Source of the DNA: Cunninghamia lanceolata
Taxonomy: Eukaryota; Streptophyta; Pinopsida; Cupressales; Cupressaceae
DNA: 64,000 nt
Direction: 5' to 3'
Assembly (NCBI GenBank): GCA_027924645.1
Contig: BSBN01000233.1
Span: forward strand, 11,116,501 to 11,180,500
Positions 23,201-33,889 of the stretch are shown piece by piece (positions within the stretch are counted from its first letter, which is position 1; each line of letters begins with the position of its first letter). A model generated the notes under the pieces. It saw only the letters and a program-made list of their open reading frames with translations. It was not told the DNA's origin and searched no databases. A program made the position numbers and the translations under genes.

Positions 23201-23736
23201 ACTATTTTTACTTGCATGAATTCTTCAATCATAGCCACCTTGTGACAATAGGACTTGGGCAGAGATCTAAGTATTTTCATAACAATTTCCTTTTCTTCAA
23301 GAGTTCCACCTATGGCTTTTATCCCTATAACAAGTTCATCAACTATTTATATAAAATCTGATATGTTTTCATCATTGTTCATCTTCAAGCTTTCATATTT
23401 CACTTTCAGACTTTGTAACTTGGCTTCCTTCACAGAATCATCTCCTTCATACAGATTTTTCAACTTTTCCCATACCTTATTCACAGTTTCAAGATCCACC
23501 ACTTTCGTCAATATTGAGTCAGTTAATGAGCTTTGTAGAGCATCCCTTGCCTTGATATCTATCTCATATTCTTTGATTTCATCTTCAGTCGTCAGACCAT
23601 TTTGAGGTATGGTGTATTCTATTTCTACATCTTTCCAAACTTTGACACCAAGAGAAAGAAGATGTCTTTTCATCCAAGCCTTCTAGAGAACATAATTAGT
23701 TCCATCAAAATGCATCGCTTCCTTCTTGTAAGACAT
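20233..23736 (-). pseudogene. gag-pol: Copia gag-pol polyprotein, unit B, broken and internally deleted
   Basis: Start M-S-Y-K-K-E-A at 23736. Same order as unit A: gag to about 23080; zinc knuckle near 22970-22930 whose second Cys is Tyr; protease with I-D-S-G-C-S-H-H-M (about 22660); GAG-pre-integrase (22502-22233); integrase core (about 22130-21730) with S-D-R-G-G-E-F and V-V-E-R; RT (21730-21030) with F-V-D-D-I-I-F-G-G; RNase H (about 21020-20233) with L-S-T-A-E-V-E-Y and V-L-W-M-K. The integrase-to-RT deletion has the same junction as unit A (near 21720). Stops include TGA in the integrase D-L-C-G region and TAG for Trp. It keeps longer open segments than unit A and reads through to TAA at 20233. 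Confidence 0.9.
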
Positions 23737-23778
23737 TTTGGATCTTCCTCAAGATGTTAAACTTCTTCAGAGGACCCT

Positions 23779-23791
23779 GGCTCTAATACCA
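23779..23791 (-). other. Primer-binding site of copia unit B
   Basis: TGGTATTAGAGCC on the minus strand, two bases from LTR3; identical to the site of unit A. Confidence 0.85.
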
Positions 23792-23793
23792 AT

Positions 23794-25344
23794 TGTTGAT
23801 ATGCACCGGACAACTGAGAGGGGGCATGAATCAGTTGTCACAAAAACTTAAGCACTTTTTGCAATTAACCATTCATCACTTATCCACAAATATTATGATT
23901 TAACAATGAGTGGATGAAATTAGAAACTTAACAACATCAAACACAAGAGATACCAAGTTTACATGGAAAACCCCAAGGTGGGGGAAAACTACCAAGAGAA
24001 TTAACTCTCAATATATATTACAATCTTGAAATAGTGATGTTCAAGCTTGGTCACCCCACGGGCCTAAACATACTGGCTTACTACCATCAAGAACAACTAG
24101 GTATAGCAAGCTCACTACCTCAACCCTAAACCTAGCAAGATTACAATGAGGGTTGTTAAACCCTACTGGTGGCTTACTTCCAGACTCACTACCATGATCA
24201 ACACCTTTATTTATTGTGAATAAACAATTCCTTAGCTCTGCTCTTCCTTTGTCCTGATCATTATCTGCTCTACTCTTCCTCTTCTTTCCTCTGCCTCTTC
24301 TCTGCTCTGCCTTTGGTCCTTTCTTAATATCTTATCATTTCTTCTTAAGTACACCTTTTCCAAGACTCAGCTACAAGTATTTATACACTACATCAACCTT
24401 GGAATCATCATCAAGGTCTGCATCAACGATTGGAACAATCTCCAAGGTTGGTATTACAAACATTTACAAAATAGGTCTTGACCTATTGCAACATCATGCA
24501 AAGGGAATGAAATGTGGATCATGCCATGCCTTAGCTGGGACTCAAACACGATCTTCCACACCACAACACACTTCCTCATTCTTCCAAAGATCTCTGCAAT
24601 CACTGGGATCAACCAGGTCGGCCAAGACTAGTTACACGCTACTTTTACTAGGAACAATCTTCTCACACCATCTCAATTTCTTAACGCAGATGAAAGTCCA
24701 GATAGGAACACAATTAGTAGACATCCACAAGCATGCTATAATCATCAGGAGCAACCACATGAACTTTAACCACTTTATCCATAGGAATCTTCTCACTGGA
24801 ACATATGAGCTTCACTGTCTTCAATTGTCATAAAAGAAAGATATCTTGTGGACCATGAAATAATGAACCATTGCAACTGTAGGCACATATCATCATCCCA
24901 AACTTCCCTATAGAACTACAGAGAAAATTACTTTATTTTGGAGGAATGCGGAGCCAAATACTGTCTTCTTATCTCAACTAAACTTACAAAAAAAATAGGT
25001 TTCACTCTGGTGAACACAACCCACTCAGATCTTCATGTGGATGGTTCAAACCTAAAATGTAGCATCCTTAGACATACCTCTAACTTACTTCCAATCCATA
25101 GGCCATCATCTTCAAGTAAGAATAAATGTGGAGTAGTTTACCAGACTGTTCTTCAGCATACAACTCACTGTCTGTACTACACTTCTTTGTAACTCACTTG
25201 TTTCTTCTAAAGAGGCTAATTTTCTCAATATCATCAACATACAAGTCTTCTAAACAAGTAATAGAATAACATACAATTGACACCAATGACAACAAGAATA
25301 TGTTAACATCAATGAAAACACCAATTAGGCACATACTTGCAACA
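23794..25344 (-). repeat. LTR3 (5' LTR of unit B)
   Basis: 1551 bp; plus strand starts TGTTGATATG and ends GCAACA. TATA at 24385-24378. It lacks about 16 bp (GAGGGCTATTAAACCC region) that LTR1 and LTR2 have. Confidence 0.92.
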
Positions 25345-25740
25345 TAGACCATGTATTCATATTAGATCTGTGTTTTACACAAGAATCCTTGAAGACCCTA
25401 ATGTGCTCTTTAGCAATCCTATTAGATTTAGATGCAACATACTTAAGAAAGAGTTTATCACAATTTTTAGGCATGTCATGATAGTGTGGAAAGCACAATG
25501 GGAAATCATCTTAATCAAACCACACCATGGGTGAAGCCCTAGAAATGACAAGAGGGACAAAAGTGGTGTTATTTCCAACAACTGCCCCTAAGGATTTGGT
25601 GTGACTAGCTTTGGTTTTCCCTTCATCTCTTCTAGCCTCTTGGTGCTAATAAAGATGTAATTATAAATTCCCTTCAATAGATGTGGACTAGGTAATAATT
25701 CTTCAAAAAAACCTAATTTTGAATCTCCATTATTATGCCA
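25345..25740 (-). pseudogene. gag: Gag of older element H, N-terminal half
   Basis: On the minus strand, one frame reads about 60 residues including M-P-K-N-C-D-K-L-F-L-K-Y and R-V-F-K-D-S-C, ending M-N-T-W-S at the insertion point. Joined to the left flank (12905 downward), this leads into L-F-P-Y-T-L, as expected for a gag domain, with a one-base frame change. TAGAC at 25345-25349 is the right copy of the target duplication. Confidence 0.5.
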
Positions 25741-26160
25741 TGTTTGCTAAATACGTAGATTTGAACAAAACTAGTCCTTGCTTAACCGAAAACTCATAGC
25801 TCCATAAAAGATGATATAATCTTCATTGGAATGTCTCAAAAACTAAAGTTAATCTTTATTAAACATCCAAAAGTTGGCACAAAATAATAAGATACTTCAC
25901 AAATTATATAAAAAGGTGCCTATATTGACCACATAGAGTAGTCTACCATCAACAAACTACTAGTTATATGGACACATCAAATCCATCAAATATTCAATAA
26001 AAATGCATAAACAAAAAATATTCATCTAATTTGTTTGGAAACCATGAAGGAATAACACTATATAAAATAGCTTTATTCATAAATGTGAGGCCTACCTTTT
26101 CACTCCCTTGCTTTGATCATTTTATATTACTATTGGAGACATATTTTAGACTTTTGGGGA
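25741..26160. other. Unassigned AT-rich stretch
   Basis: No gene, repeat boundary or long open frame was recognised. Confidence 0.4.
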
Positions 26161-27492
26161 TTGTTGATCCCGATATGTAGGACTATTGGACTATATGCTT
26201 TTACTTTGATTTATTATGTTAGCATGATTGTGATGAGACTAGATTTTGATTTGACTCACTGATGATGATTTGACATATGATTGCATTATGATGTTATTGA
26301 GATACTAGTTATGTGATTATGTGATGGATTTATTATGCGATGTTATCTTGAGATGGATGATTGAAATGCAAATTATGAATTTAATTATGATGTGATTTTA
26401 TGATGTTGTATATGATCATGCGATGATGTGAGTGTATGTTTTACTTTGATTCGGCTATGATATACATGTTGGATTAATCTTTTGTTTAAGTACGCAGGTG
26501 TTCTAACCAAGCCATGGATAATTAGAGATAATCCCACACACTTTGTGAATTCTCGTGTAAGTCGATCTAGTTCCAAGAGGAACCAAGATCAACTATGTCA
26601 TGCATGATGAAATTTTGTAATGTTATTGTGTAATGTTGTTTGGGTTAGGTCTACCCTTTTGTATTTGATTTTTATTTGGTGTTGTAAAGGTGAAATGTTC
26701 ATTTAAAATTTATTTTTGAGTTTTTATTTTTGAGACCCTTTTTTATGTGATTTTACTCACCCTATGGTGCTCAAAATGGGTTAAAAGTGACCCTAGGTTG
26801 TACCCCTAGGGTCTAGGGACCTTTTGAGCTTGTCTAACCTTAGGTAAACTCCCATTTGGTCACTTAAACTTCCCCCTAAAGTAAAGTGACGAAAATGGAA
26901 GTTTGGGAAGGAGTGGAGGGTTGGGTCAAACACTCAACCTCATCCACTCTCTTTCCAAAGCTTGGGGGAGTCTTCAAGACCTCTAAATTGTGGAGGACTC
27001 AACTCCAAGGCTCTCCCACAATTGGTGAGAGTACCTTGGGTTTTTGTGGGCTTTCTTAGGAGAAGATGATTGGGGCACTTGTAGTACCCACTCCTTCTTT
27101 GGGTCCACTTTTATCTCCCACATGTGTGACAGAGCACAAGTAAAGGGGGCAAGACTTGGTGGAATGGGTGGATGACATGTGTCACCACCCCATTCCATGA
27201 AGCTTACAAGTGGTTGTGTGGAGGAGTGAGGAGGTGACAAGTGTCACCTCCCCATTCCTCAAGGCTCATGAGAAGAGCCTATTTTAATCCCTCTTGAAGA
27301 GAGGGAGAGGGTTGTTGAATTATTTTGTAATTTTGATTTTTATTGAAATTTTGGAGAGAGAGAGGATTTTGGAGGCTCAATTGGAGAAGGAGTTGGAGGT
27401 GGAATTGGAAGGGCTCTTCTTCAACTATCTACCTTTTGGGCTATTAAAGGTAGGATTCAAGGCTTTGGCCTTTCCTTATGTATTTTACATTT

Positions 27493-27510
27493 TGTGTGTG
27501 TGTGTGTGTG
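27493..27510. repeat. (TG)9 microsatellite
   Basis: Nine perfect TG units. Confidence 0.9.
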
Positions 27511-28579
27511 TTTTACATTTGTTGTTGTGGGGATTTTGTTATGGGTGTTGTGAGAGCCTCTCCACTTGGAGAAAATTCTCAACATGTGTGGGGTGGGGGA
27601 GGAGTGTACCTCCTCGAGGTCACATCCTAGTTTTTGTGGTATTTTAAATTTGAGGGCAAGATGAGAAAATGAGTATTTTGAATGGCTTGAGAGCCATGGG
27701 AAAAATATGTGAAAGTTGGTATTTATGTGATGGCTTGAGGCCTTGTGAAAATTGGCTTTGGGAGTTATTTGGAGTAACACACTTGAGTTGAGTGATGTCC
27801 ACTCCCCTACCCCATTAAACTCATTTTTGGTGAGTTTTGTTTTGTGCAAGCCATGGGTATTCTACTTGCTTTTGTGTTTGAGTATTTTGTTGTGAAGTGG
27901 TGTGAGTGTTCCTTGTGTGAAGATGACCTCCAAGCTTGTGGGTGACTCATGAGTAGGGAGGAGAGCTATTTTTTTAGTGGCTTTTCCCCCTTTTCATGTT
28001 TGTTGTAATGCAGGTTTAATGAAATTAGGAGCTTGGAAGGGAAAAGAGACTTTTATCTTTAGTTGTCATTTTGGCTATTGTGAGCCATGGCCAAGATTGG
28101 CCTTTGTGTAATTGCTCTCAAGAGAGAGAGAAATAAAATTTTCCTCTCTTATGATGTACAGTGTAATGGTTTTATTTTTGTATTGAAAATACTCTATTGT
28201 AGAAGTTGCAAAAAAAAAAGGGATAAGCTCCTTATGTATTTGTTGTCACAATACATTTATTTCAATTTCCTAATGCATGTGCTTCAAGAAAATGTATATA
28301 TGAGTTGCTGATTTTTATCTATGAGTTGTAAAATTTGTCAAATAAAGGAAGATATATGTTTATGTTGCTATTATCTTTTGAATGTTGTTTCAAAAAAATA
28401 TACATAAGTGTATGTTGTTGTTTTTATCTTACAAAAGAAAAAAAGAAAAAAAAAGAGAAAGTTTATGTAGTTGTTTTCATTTCAAAAAAATATATCTTTT
28501 TAACTTACCATTCTTTGTTATAAAAAATAAAATGATTGTTTGTTCCTAAGAGATTTTTATTGGCAAATATGTTTATGTT

Positions 28580-28596
28580 TATATATATATATATAT
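28580..28596. repeat. (TA)n microsatellite
   Basis: Seventeen bases of alternating TA. Confidence 0.9.
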
Positions 28597-28960
28597 GAAT
28601 AAACTTATATCCTTTTTATTTTAGTTTCTTTTTACATTGTATGCTTGCTGGGTAAATTATGTGAGTAAGAGAAAAACTGTATATATACTTGTCTTCACAC
28701 ACACACATATATAATAGTTAAATCATTTAATAAACTGAAAAAATTAAAGAATTTGAGAAAACTATGTATTTTTTTTACCTGAGCATATATATATAATACT
28801 TTGAACCTGTGTAACAAAGAAAAATAAATATAATAATAAACAGCTCTGAATGCTTTAATATTTTCTGTTGAACGAAATAGATTTTGTGGGTTTTAAAAAA
28901 AATGTTGAACTATGGGTGGGGGTTTCAAACCCCCACTGTAGCCTCCTTGTAATCTATTTG

Positions 28961-29042
28961 GAGTGTGGGGAGGGGGTCAAACCCCCACCCACACTCCACC
29001 AAAGTGGAGTGTGGGTGGGTGTTCAGCCCCCTCCCCACACTC
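28961..29042. repeat. GC-rich inverted repeat, 39-bp arms
   Basis: Arm 28961-28999 and arm 29004-29042 are complementary at 35 of 39 positions, separated by CAAA. The left arm begins GAGTGTGGGGAGGGGG and the right arm ends CCCCCTCCCCACACTC. The surrounding DNA is strongly AT-rich. A partial extra copy (GGGTGGGGGTTTCAAACCCCC) lies just upstream near 28914-28934. Confidence 0.85.
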
Positions 29043-29313
29043 CTGTCCCCTTAGACTCCCCGCACTCCCATCCCCCTTCTCTCTGAACTACGACATGAAT
29101 GGGATCTACGGATCTCCAACCCTTGCTTCAGTCGCCGCCCTCATGTATTACGTCTCCCTTGTATTTTCGGCCCTTCGGCCCTTTTCAAACCTACAATGCA
29201 TATTCAGTAAAAACCTGTATTATATACTTATTATTATATATATAGTTTGGACATATATACACCCTGTATCTATAACAAAAATATGCCTCTGATCTAAAAA
29301 CCAATATATATAG

Positions 29314-29334
29314 ATATATATATATATATATATA
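29314..29334. repeat. (TA)n microsatellite
   Basis: Twenty-one bases of alternating AT. Confidence 0.9.
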
Positions 29335-30300
29335 CAAAATGTATATACCTCCTTCGAGTGACAGCCATGGAAGCCTCCTCCAAAACTTGCAACACAAAAA
29401 CATAGAAGAGAAAATGAGAAAAAAATGGAGAAAGAACAAAATGAGAAAAAAAAATGGAGCCTATTGTTTTGATCTCATTTCCTTAAGGAAATTATATTTT
29501 ATTTGTGAGGCATTTTTAGGGCTTGCATTTTAAAATTTGCTTTTATTTAGTTTCCCTCACTTTTTTTATTTTTCCATTTGTTTTGTCTCTTTTTTTTTTT
29601 TTTTAAAATGGGGTTTAGTGGTAAATTTTAATATTGTAACTTTATTTCTTATTGGAAATGTTTCATTATTATTGGAGGGTAGCAAGTATTATCTAATTGT
29701 TTATTGGAATGGGAGCATTTAAGTTTAGTATTTTGAACTAGGGGGAAAATATATTGTTTTTTTAATTTAATTATTTTGGAGAGGGGTTTAATTAATCTAT
29801 TTAATTTTCCTCCAATTTAACTATTAAAATGTAATTAATTTTAAATCAATTGAAATTAATTTATTGCATGTGGACATTAATCAATGAGGTTAATTTTATT
29901 GTAATTTTTAATTAAATTAGTTGCTTTAATTTATTTAATCTAGTGCGTAATAATTAATTAAATAATTTAGTCGTTTAATCTATTTTAGAGAACCTAGGAA
30001 ACCTTTGTTTAAATTTTAATTAGTAGAATAATCCCTATTCACGCCCATGAGGTGTTATGCTGCCGGATTTTTCTGGGATCTAGGGTTAATTTAATTTAGC
30101 ATTTTTAAACCATGTGTAGAGTAATGTTTGATGTTTTCACAATCTTGGTGATCTTAATTAAGTTATTATTTAATTCATTTATGCTTTTGAATTAGTCTTT
30201 AGATTTTGACTCATGTTGAAATCCTTTCACTCACTTAGGTAAACTTAGGGTTTTGATATTTCGATCCTAACCCTAATAGCGATGCTTCTCATGTCACATT

Positions 30301-30900
30301 TCCCCCTTAGTCAACTTTCATCTCATAGGGAAATGTGCATGTGATCACTTTACCCCGCAATTGATTGACATATTTATGCCTTATGTGTATTGCCACCAAG
30401 CATGCAGACATGTGCGAGGGGGTTTCTAGGGATGCGTGGAGAAATTTTTAATATTTCGTGTCATGACCACATGACAAATGTGGACATGACAGGTGTGTTA
30501 CATGTCGTGACCACATGGGAAATGTGGGCATGACAAGAAATTTCTCCAAGTCTCAGTAATTTCCAACCCTCTTCCAAAGAAAGTGAACTACTTTTTATAG
30601 AGTAAGGTAACACAGTTTAGTACAAATTTTAATGGCTAGGATCAATTTTGACCAATGGTTCAAATTCACAAAGAAATTATTTTTGTAGCCCTTGAGTAGT
30701 AGGAGGATCTCCTCCATCCCTCTTTAACAACGCTCAAAACCTATGCTCTATAAGAGTGGCACAATTACCCAAACATTTTGTCTTCACATGACAAGTTTCA
30801 CAAAAAGTAAATATATCAAATGCACAAGTTCCCAAGAAAGTATCACCTGATTTTAAAAGACACTACTGATAGAATTAAATTAAAACTAAAAATTCAAAGA
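30301..30900. other. Unassigned stretch with a nested repeat
   Basis: Apart from the repeat at 30437-30548, nothing recognised. Confidence 0.35.
30437..30548. repeat. Direct repeat inside an inverted repeat
   Basis: Arms TGGAGAAATTT (30437-30447) and AAATTTCTCCA (30538-30548) enclose two 34-bp near-identical units (30460-30493 and 30504-30537), each with GTC-TGACCACATG and AATGTGG-CATGAC. Confidence 0.75.
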
Positions 30901-31043
30901 CATGTCTTCACTTGGAATCATCTCCATTTGAAATTTCTTCAATGATGGGTTTGCCCACTACAGCTTCTTATCTGTTGAAATCCATGAACATTAAAAGTGT
31001 AGGATTCACCACATCCATATCAAGTTCTTTAGAAAATGAATAT

Positions 31044-33452
31044 CTAAAATTCTTTCTTATAGGTAGAGAGGAAGACATTATATTTGGCTCTTATTTTGGG
31101 CACATTCTTCTCATAATCCCTAATGGATGCCTTCATCTTCATCATCTTGTCCAATGAGTCTAGACTGCATGTGTAGGGATATTTCTTCAAACTACTAGTG
31201 AGGTTTTTCTTAAGATGATTATTCAAATCATCAATGTCCTTTACTTCCTCATCATGGTAAACATATTGATGGGTCAACTCCTCTAATACTACCTACATAT
31301 CACACTAAACATCTAGAATTTGCCTCCAAACATCATTAAACTCTATTAAGCTCTTCTCAACCAATTCATTCTTGAATCTTATTATCTTAGCCCAAATAGG
31401 AGGTTGGTTAACATGATTCTTACCAAAATATTTTCTTTGATGAGGAGTTGATGATGTCAATTCTAGGCAAATTCTAGGCATTGGTACCCAATTCTTCTTG
31501 ACAGTCATCCATTAGCCCCTTGATTTTCTCACTCAATCCTTCAAATTTTTCTTTGGTTTCCATGGATTTATCCAACACCTTACATCCTAAATCATAGAGA
31601 CCTTCCATCCCTCTTTTATTGTCTCTAGAAATACTCCTCATTTTGTCCATGCTACAGGCCTCCTTCTAAAAGAGTATAATTGGAGGAGTAATTGAGCCAT
31701 CTATTACCTAGAGAGGAGTTACTAGATGCTTAATGTAGGTGATTAATTTAGCTACTTTCTCTATGTTCCCTCTTTTTCTTTTGATCCTTGTCCATTCTAG
31801 ACATAATGGTAGACACAACACTTTGCATACCTTGTATTTTTTGATCTCTTGTTTACACGTCATGATTATTAGTAGTGATCTTGTAGTCAACAAGTCCCAA
31901 GTCCCTATCATCTTTATCCACTATTGGAATTTCTACTTCATCAACCCTAGCTCTTGAGGCATCTATTGTAATGGATGATAGAGTTCTAGGATTCTTCTTA
32001 TGTCTAGGTTCCTCTACAATTTCCATGAGATTGGACAAGTCCCTAGATATTGGCTTCACCACTAGCTACCTACTTTATATATTCACATCTAACTAGGTAG
32101 GCACCAAGGAGGTGGATGTATTCAATACCTCTTTCTATGAGGGACATGAAGGAGTCTAATGTTATTATTGCAAAGTGGTTTGTTTTTTCTCCATTTTAAC
32201 TAGGAATTTATCACCCTTATCTAACTCATCCCCCATTAGTGCCTTGTCCATTCGTGTATTTTGATCATATTGTTGGGTAGGTTCTTTTATTATCTCATGT
32301 TTAGAATTATTTGGGATTTCGTGTTCTTTATTAGGTTGATCTTATTTCTCTTTATTAATGGGATCAACCATCCTATCTTGTTGGTTATCTTTAGGATTGG
32401 TAGCTTTCTCTTGTTGTCCCTTCTCTTCAACTTCTTGTTGGCTAGCCTCTTGGTTAGTTGCTACTTGTTAACTTTGATCCTAGGGCAACTAGTTACTTCT
32501 CCTTGCATAACATGTTTCTCTTACATCTCCTTAACAACCTTGTCAAAATGAGACAATAAGGGAGGTGAGTTAGGAGGAAAGGAGTGGATGGAAATAGTTG
32601 GGAAAGAAAGAGGAACAACTTGGGTTGTAGCAACCTCTTTAGTCTAAGAAGGGAATAAGGGAATTGAAAGAATTGGTATTATTGTAGTAGAGGAAGGAAG
32701 AAACATAGTGTTTGTAGTGGGAACATAAGGAGAAGGGGCTTGTACTATAGGTATTTGTACTTTAGTAGAGATAGGAATAAATAGGGGAAGAACTTGTTGA
32801 AGTATAGGATCATGTTGCAGGGATGTGGAGGAAATGGTTGTGGAATTTGTGTCTAGGGAGGAAATGGTTGTTTTATTTTTCTTCTTCTTTTCTAGAGGAA
32901 TCACTTCTTCTTCCACTTCTTCCTCTTCCTTTACAACTTTCCTCTTGTAAACATTCTTTGGCTTTTGTGTTGTAGGTGCCCTTTTCCCTTTAGATATTTC
33001 CTTCTCTTGGGAATTATCTTATGACTCCTCTTCCACTTCCTTCTTCTTAGAAGAGGCTTATTCTTTGTTCTTCCTTTTCCTTGACTTCTTTGTTAGTAAC
33101 TCAACAAGCTAGGATGGTTTATCCCATTAATAAAGAGAAAGGTCTCCTCTCCCTAGGTAAAGGAAATGTCTTGAGCCTCTAATTATGTAATCTTTCACTT
33201 AAGCCATGTCCTATTGTACAACCACTAAATATTGGGTAGGTAGAATGTTTCAATGATTGTAGAATGAGTGATGTTCAACAATTTCCTACCTTTGGGACCA
33301 TTATTCTCCTATGTCCTATTGGTGATGGAATCTCCATACATTTATGTTTTGAAGTCTCTTGGGTCTACATAACCTAGGTTCATGTCAAATATAGCTTCCC
33401 AAGTGGAGTTAACCTTAGATGGTGGAACCGCCCCTTAAAACTCATACTTCAT
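31044..33452 (-). pseudogene. Family P coding remnant, copy 2 (longest)
   Basis: Function unknown. From the ATG at 33452 it reads M-K-Y-E-F, stop, G-A-V-P-P-S-K and then D-M-N-L-G-Y-V-D-P-R-D-F, matching copy 1. Later parts: a Lys/Glu-rich stretch (about 33100-32850, with E-E-E-V-E-E-E-V-I-P-L-E-K-K-K-K), a Ser/Thr/Pro/Ile-rich spacer (32850-32644), and a charged, helix-like C-terminal part (32060-31044) including P-P-I-W-A-K-I-I-R-F-K-N-E-L and L-D-K-M-M-K-M-K. At least six in-frame stops, mostly TAG or TAA, plus frameshifts. Upstream on the same strand, CTTTCTCTTGTAG just before the ATG resembles a 3' splice site. It could be a gag-like or non-LTR ORF1-like protein of an unclassified repeat; I do not recognise it. 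Confidence 0.5.
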
Positions 33453-33589
33453 TTATTTTTCTCTTGACATGAAAACCTACAAGAGAAAGGAGAGTGTAAG
33501 TACTAATACTTGAACAAGAAAATACATTAATTTCATAGAATTCAACTTCTTTTGGTTCTTTTATAAAGATTTGAAAGGTTTCTCTAAAC

Positions 33590-33694
33590 TATTAGACTTT
33601 AGGACTGGAAGTTAAAAATCCATTAGGCAAAACAATATTTTCAAATTCTTGTAGGAATTGCTAAGATTATCAGACTTTAGGACTAGAAGTAAAA
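33590..33694. repeat. Two diverged copies of a short repeat
   Basis: ATTAGACTTTAGGACTGGAA (about 33590) recurs as ATCAGACTTTAGGACTAGAA (about 33669), 79 bp apart. Confidence 0.6.
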
Positions 33695-33889
33695 CATGTA
33701 GGAAGGAATAATTGGTAGATTCATGTTTGGATATATTGTGTAAAGAATTTTATATTCAATGGATCACTATTTATTAAAGGGTGCATGGGGACCATTGGGA
33801 CTACTAGACCCCAGACAAAGGTGGGAAGTTTCATATTATTGGATAACTCTACAAATTTTCATTTCTACTTCATGTTTCCAAAGCCTTGT

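Larger units (their letters stand above)
12906..25344 (-). mobile_element. Compound Ty1/copia element: LTR-internal-LTR-internal-LTR
   Basis: Three homologous LTRs (12906-14457, 18341-19907, 23794-25344; 1552, 1567 and 1551 bp) alternate with two internal regions of 3883 and 3886 bp, all on the minus strand. Each internal region has its own primer-binding site, polypurine tract and polyprotein remnant. Only the outer edges carry a duplication (TAGAC at 12901-12905 and 25345-25349). The middle LTR serves as 3' LTR for unit B and 5' LTR for unit A. This fits unequal recombination between LTRs after, or during, one insertion event. Confidence 0.93.
26161..30300 (+). other. Non-coding LTR-like region
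   Basis: No coding domain recognised. The stretch has features common in long plant LTRs: ATG/GAT-rich DNA (26160-26600), an upstream GC-richer block, GAGAGAGGGAGAGG after a TATTTTAA box (27282-27310), long T-rich tracts, a GC-rich hairpin (28961-29042) and very AT-rich DNA (29740-29980). I could not find two matching ends, so this is not called as an element. Short open frames here look spurious. Confidence 0.3.

Noticed and set aside
28868..29292. Open frames giving Pro-rich peptides near 28868-29292 (plus)
   Set aside because: They are produced by the GC-rich inverted repeat; no start context, domain or neighbour supports a gene.
31739..32551. Plus-strand hydrophobic open frames (31739-31957, 32261-32551)
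   Set aside because: Antisense to family P copy 2; the hydrophobic look comes from its Lys/Glu-rich coding strand.
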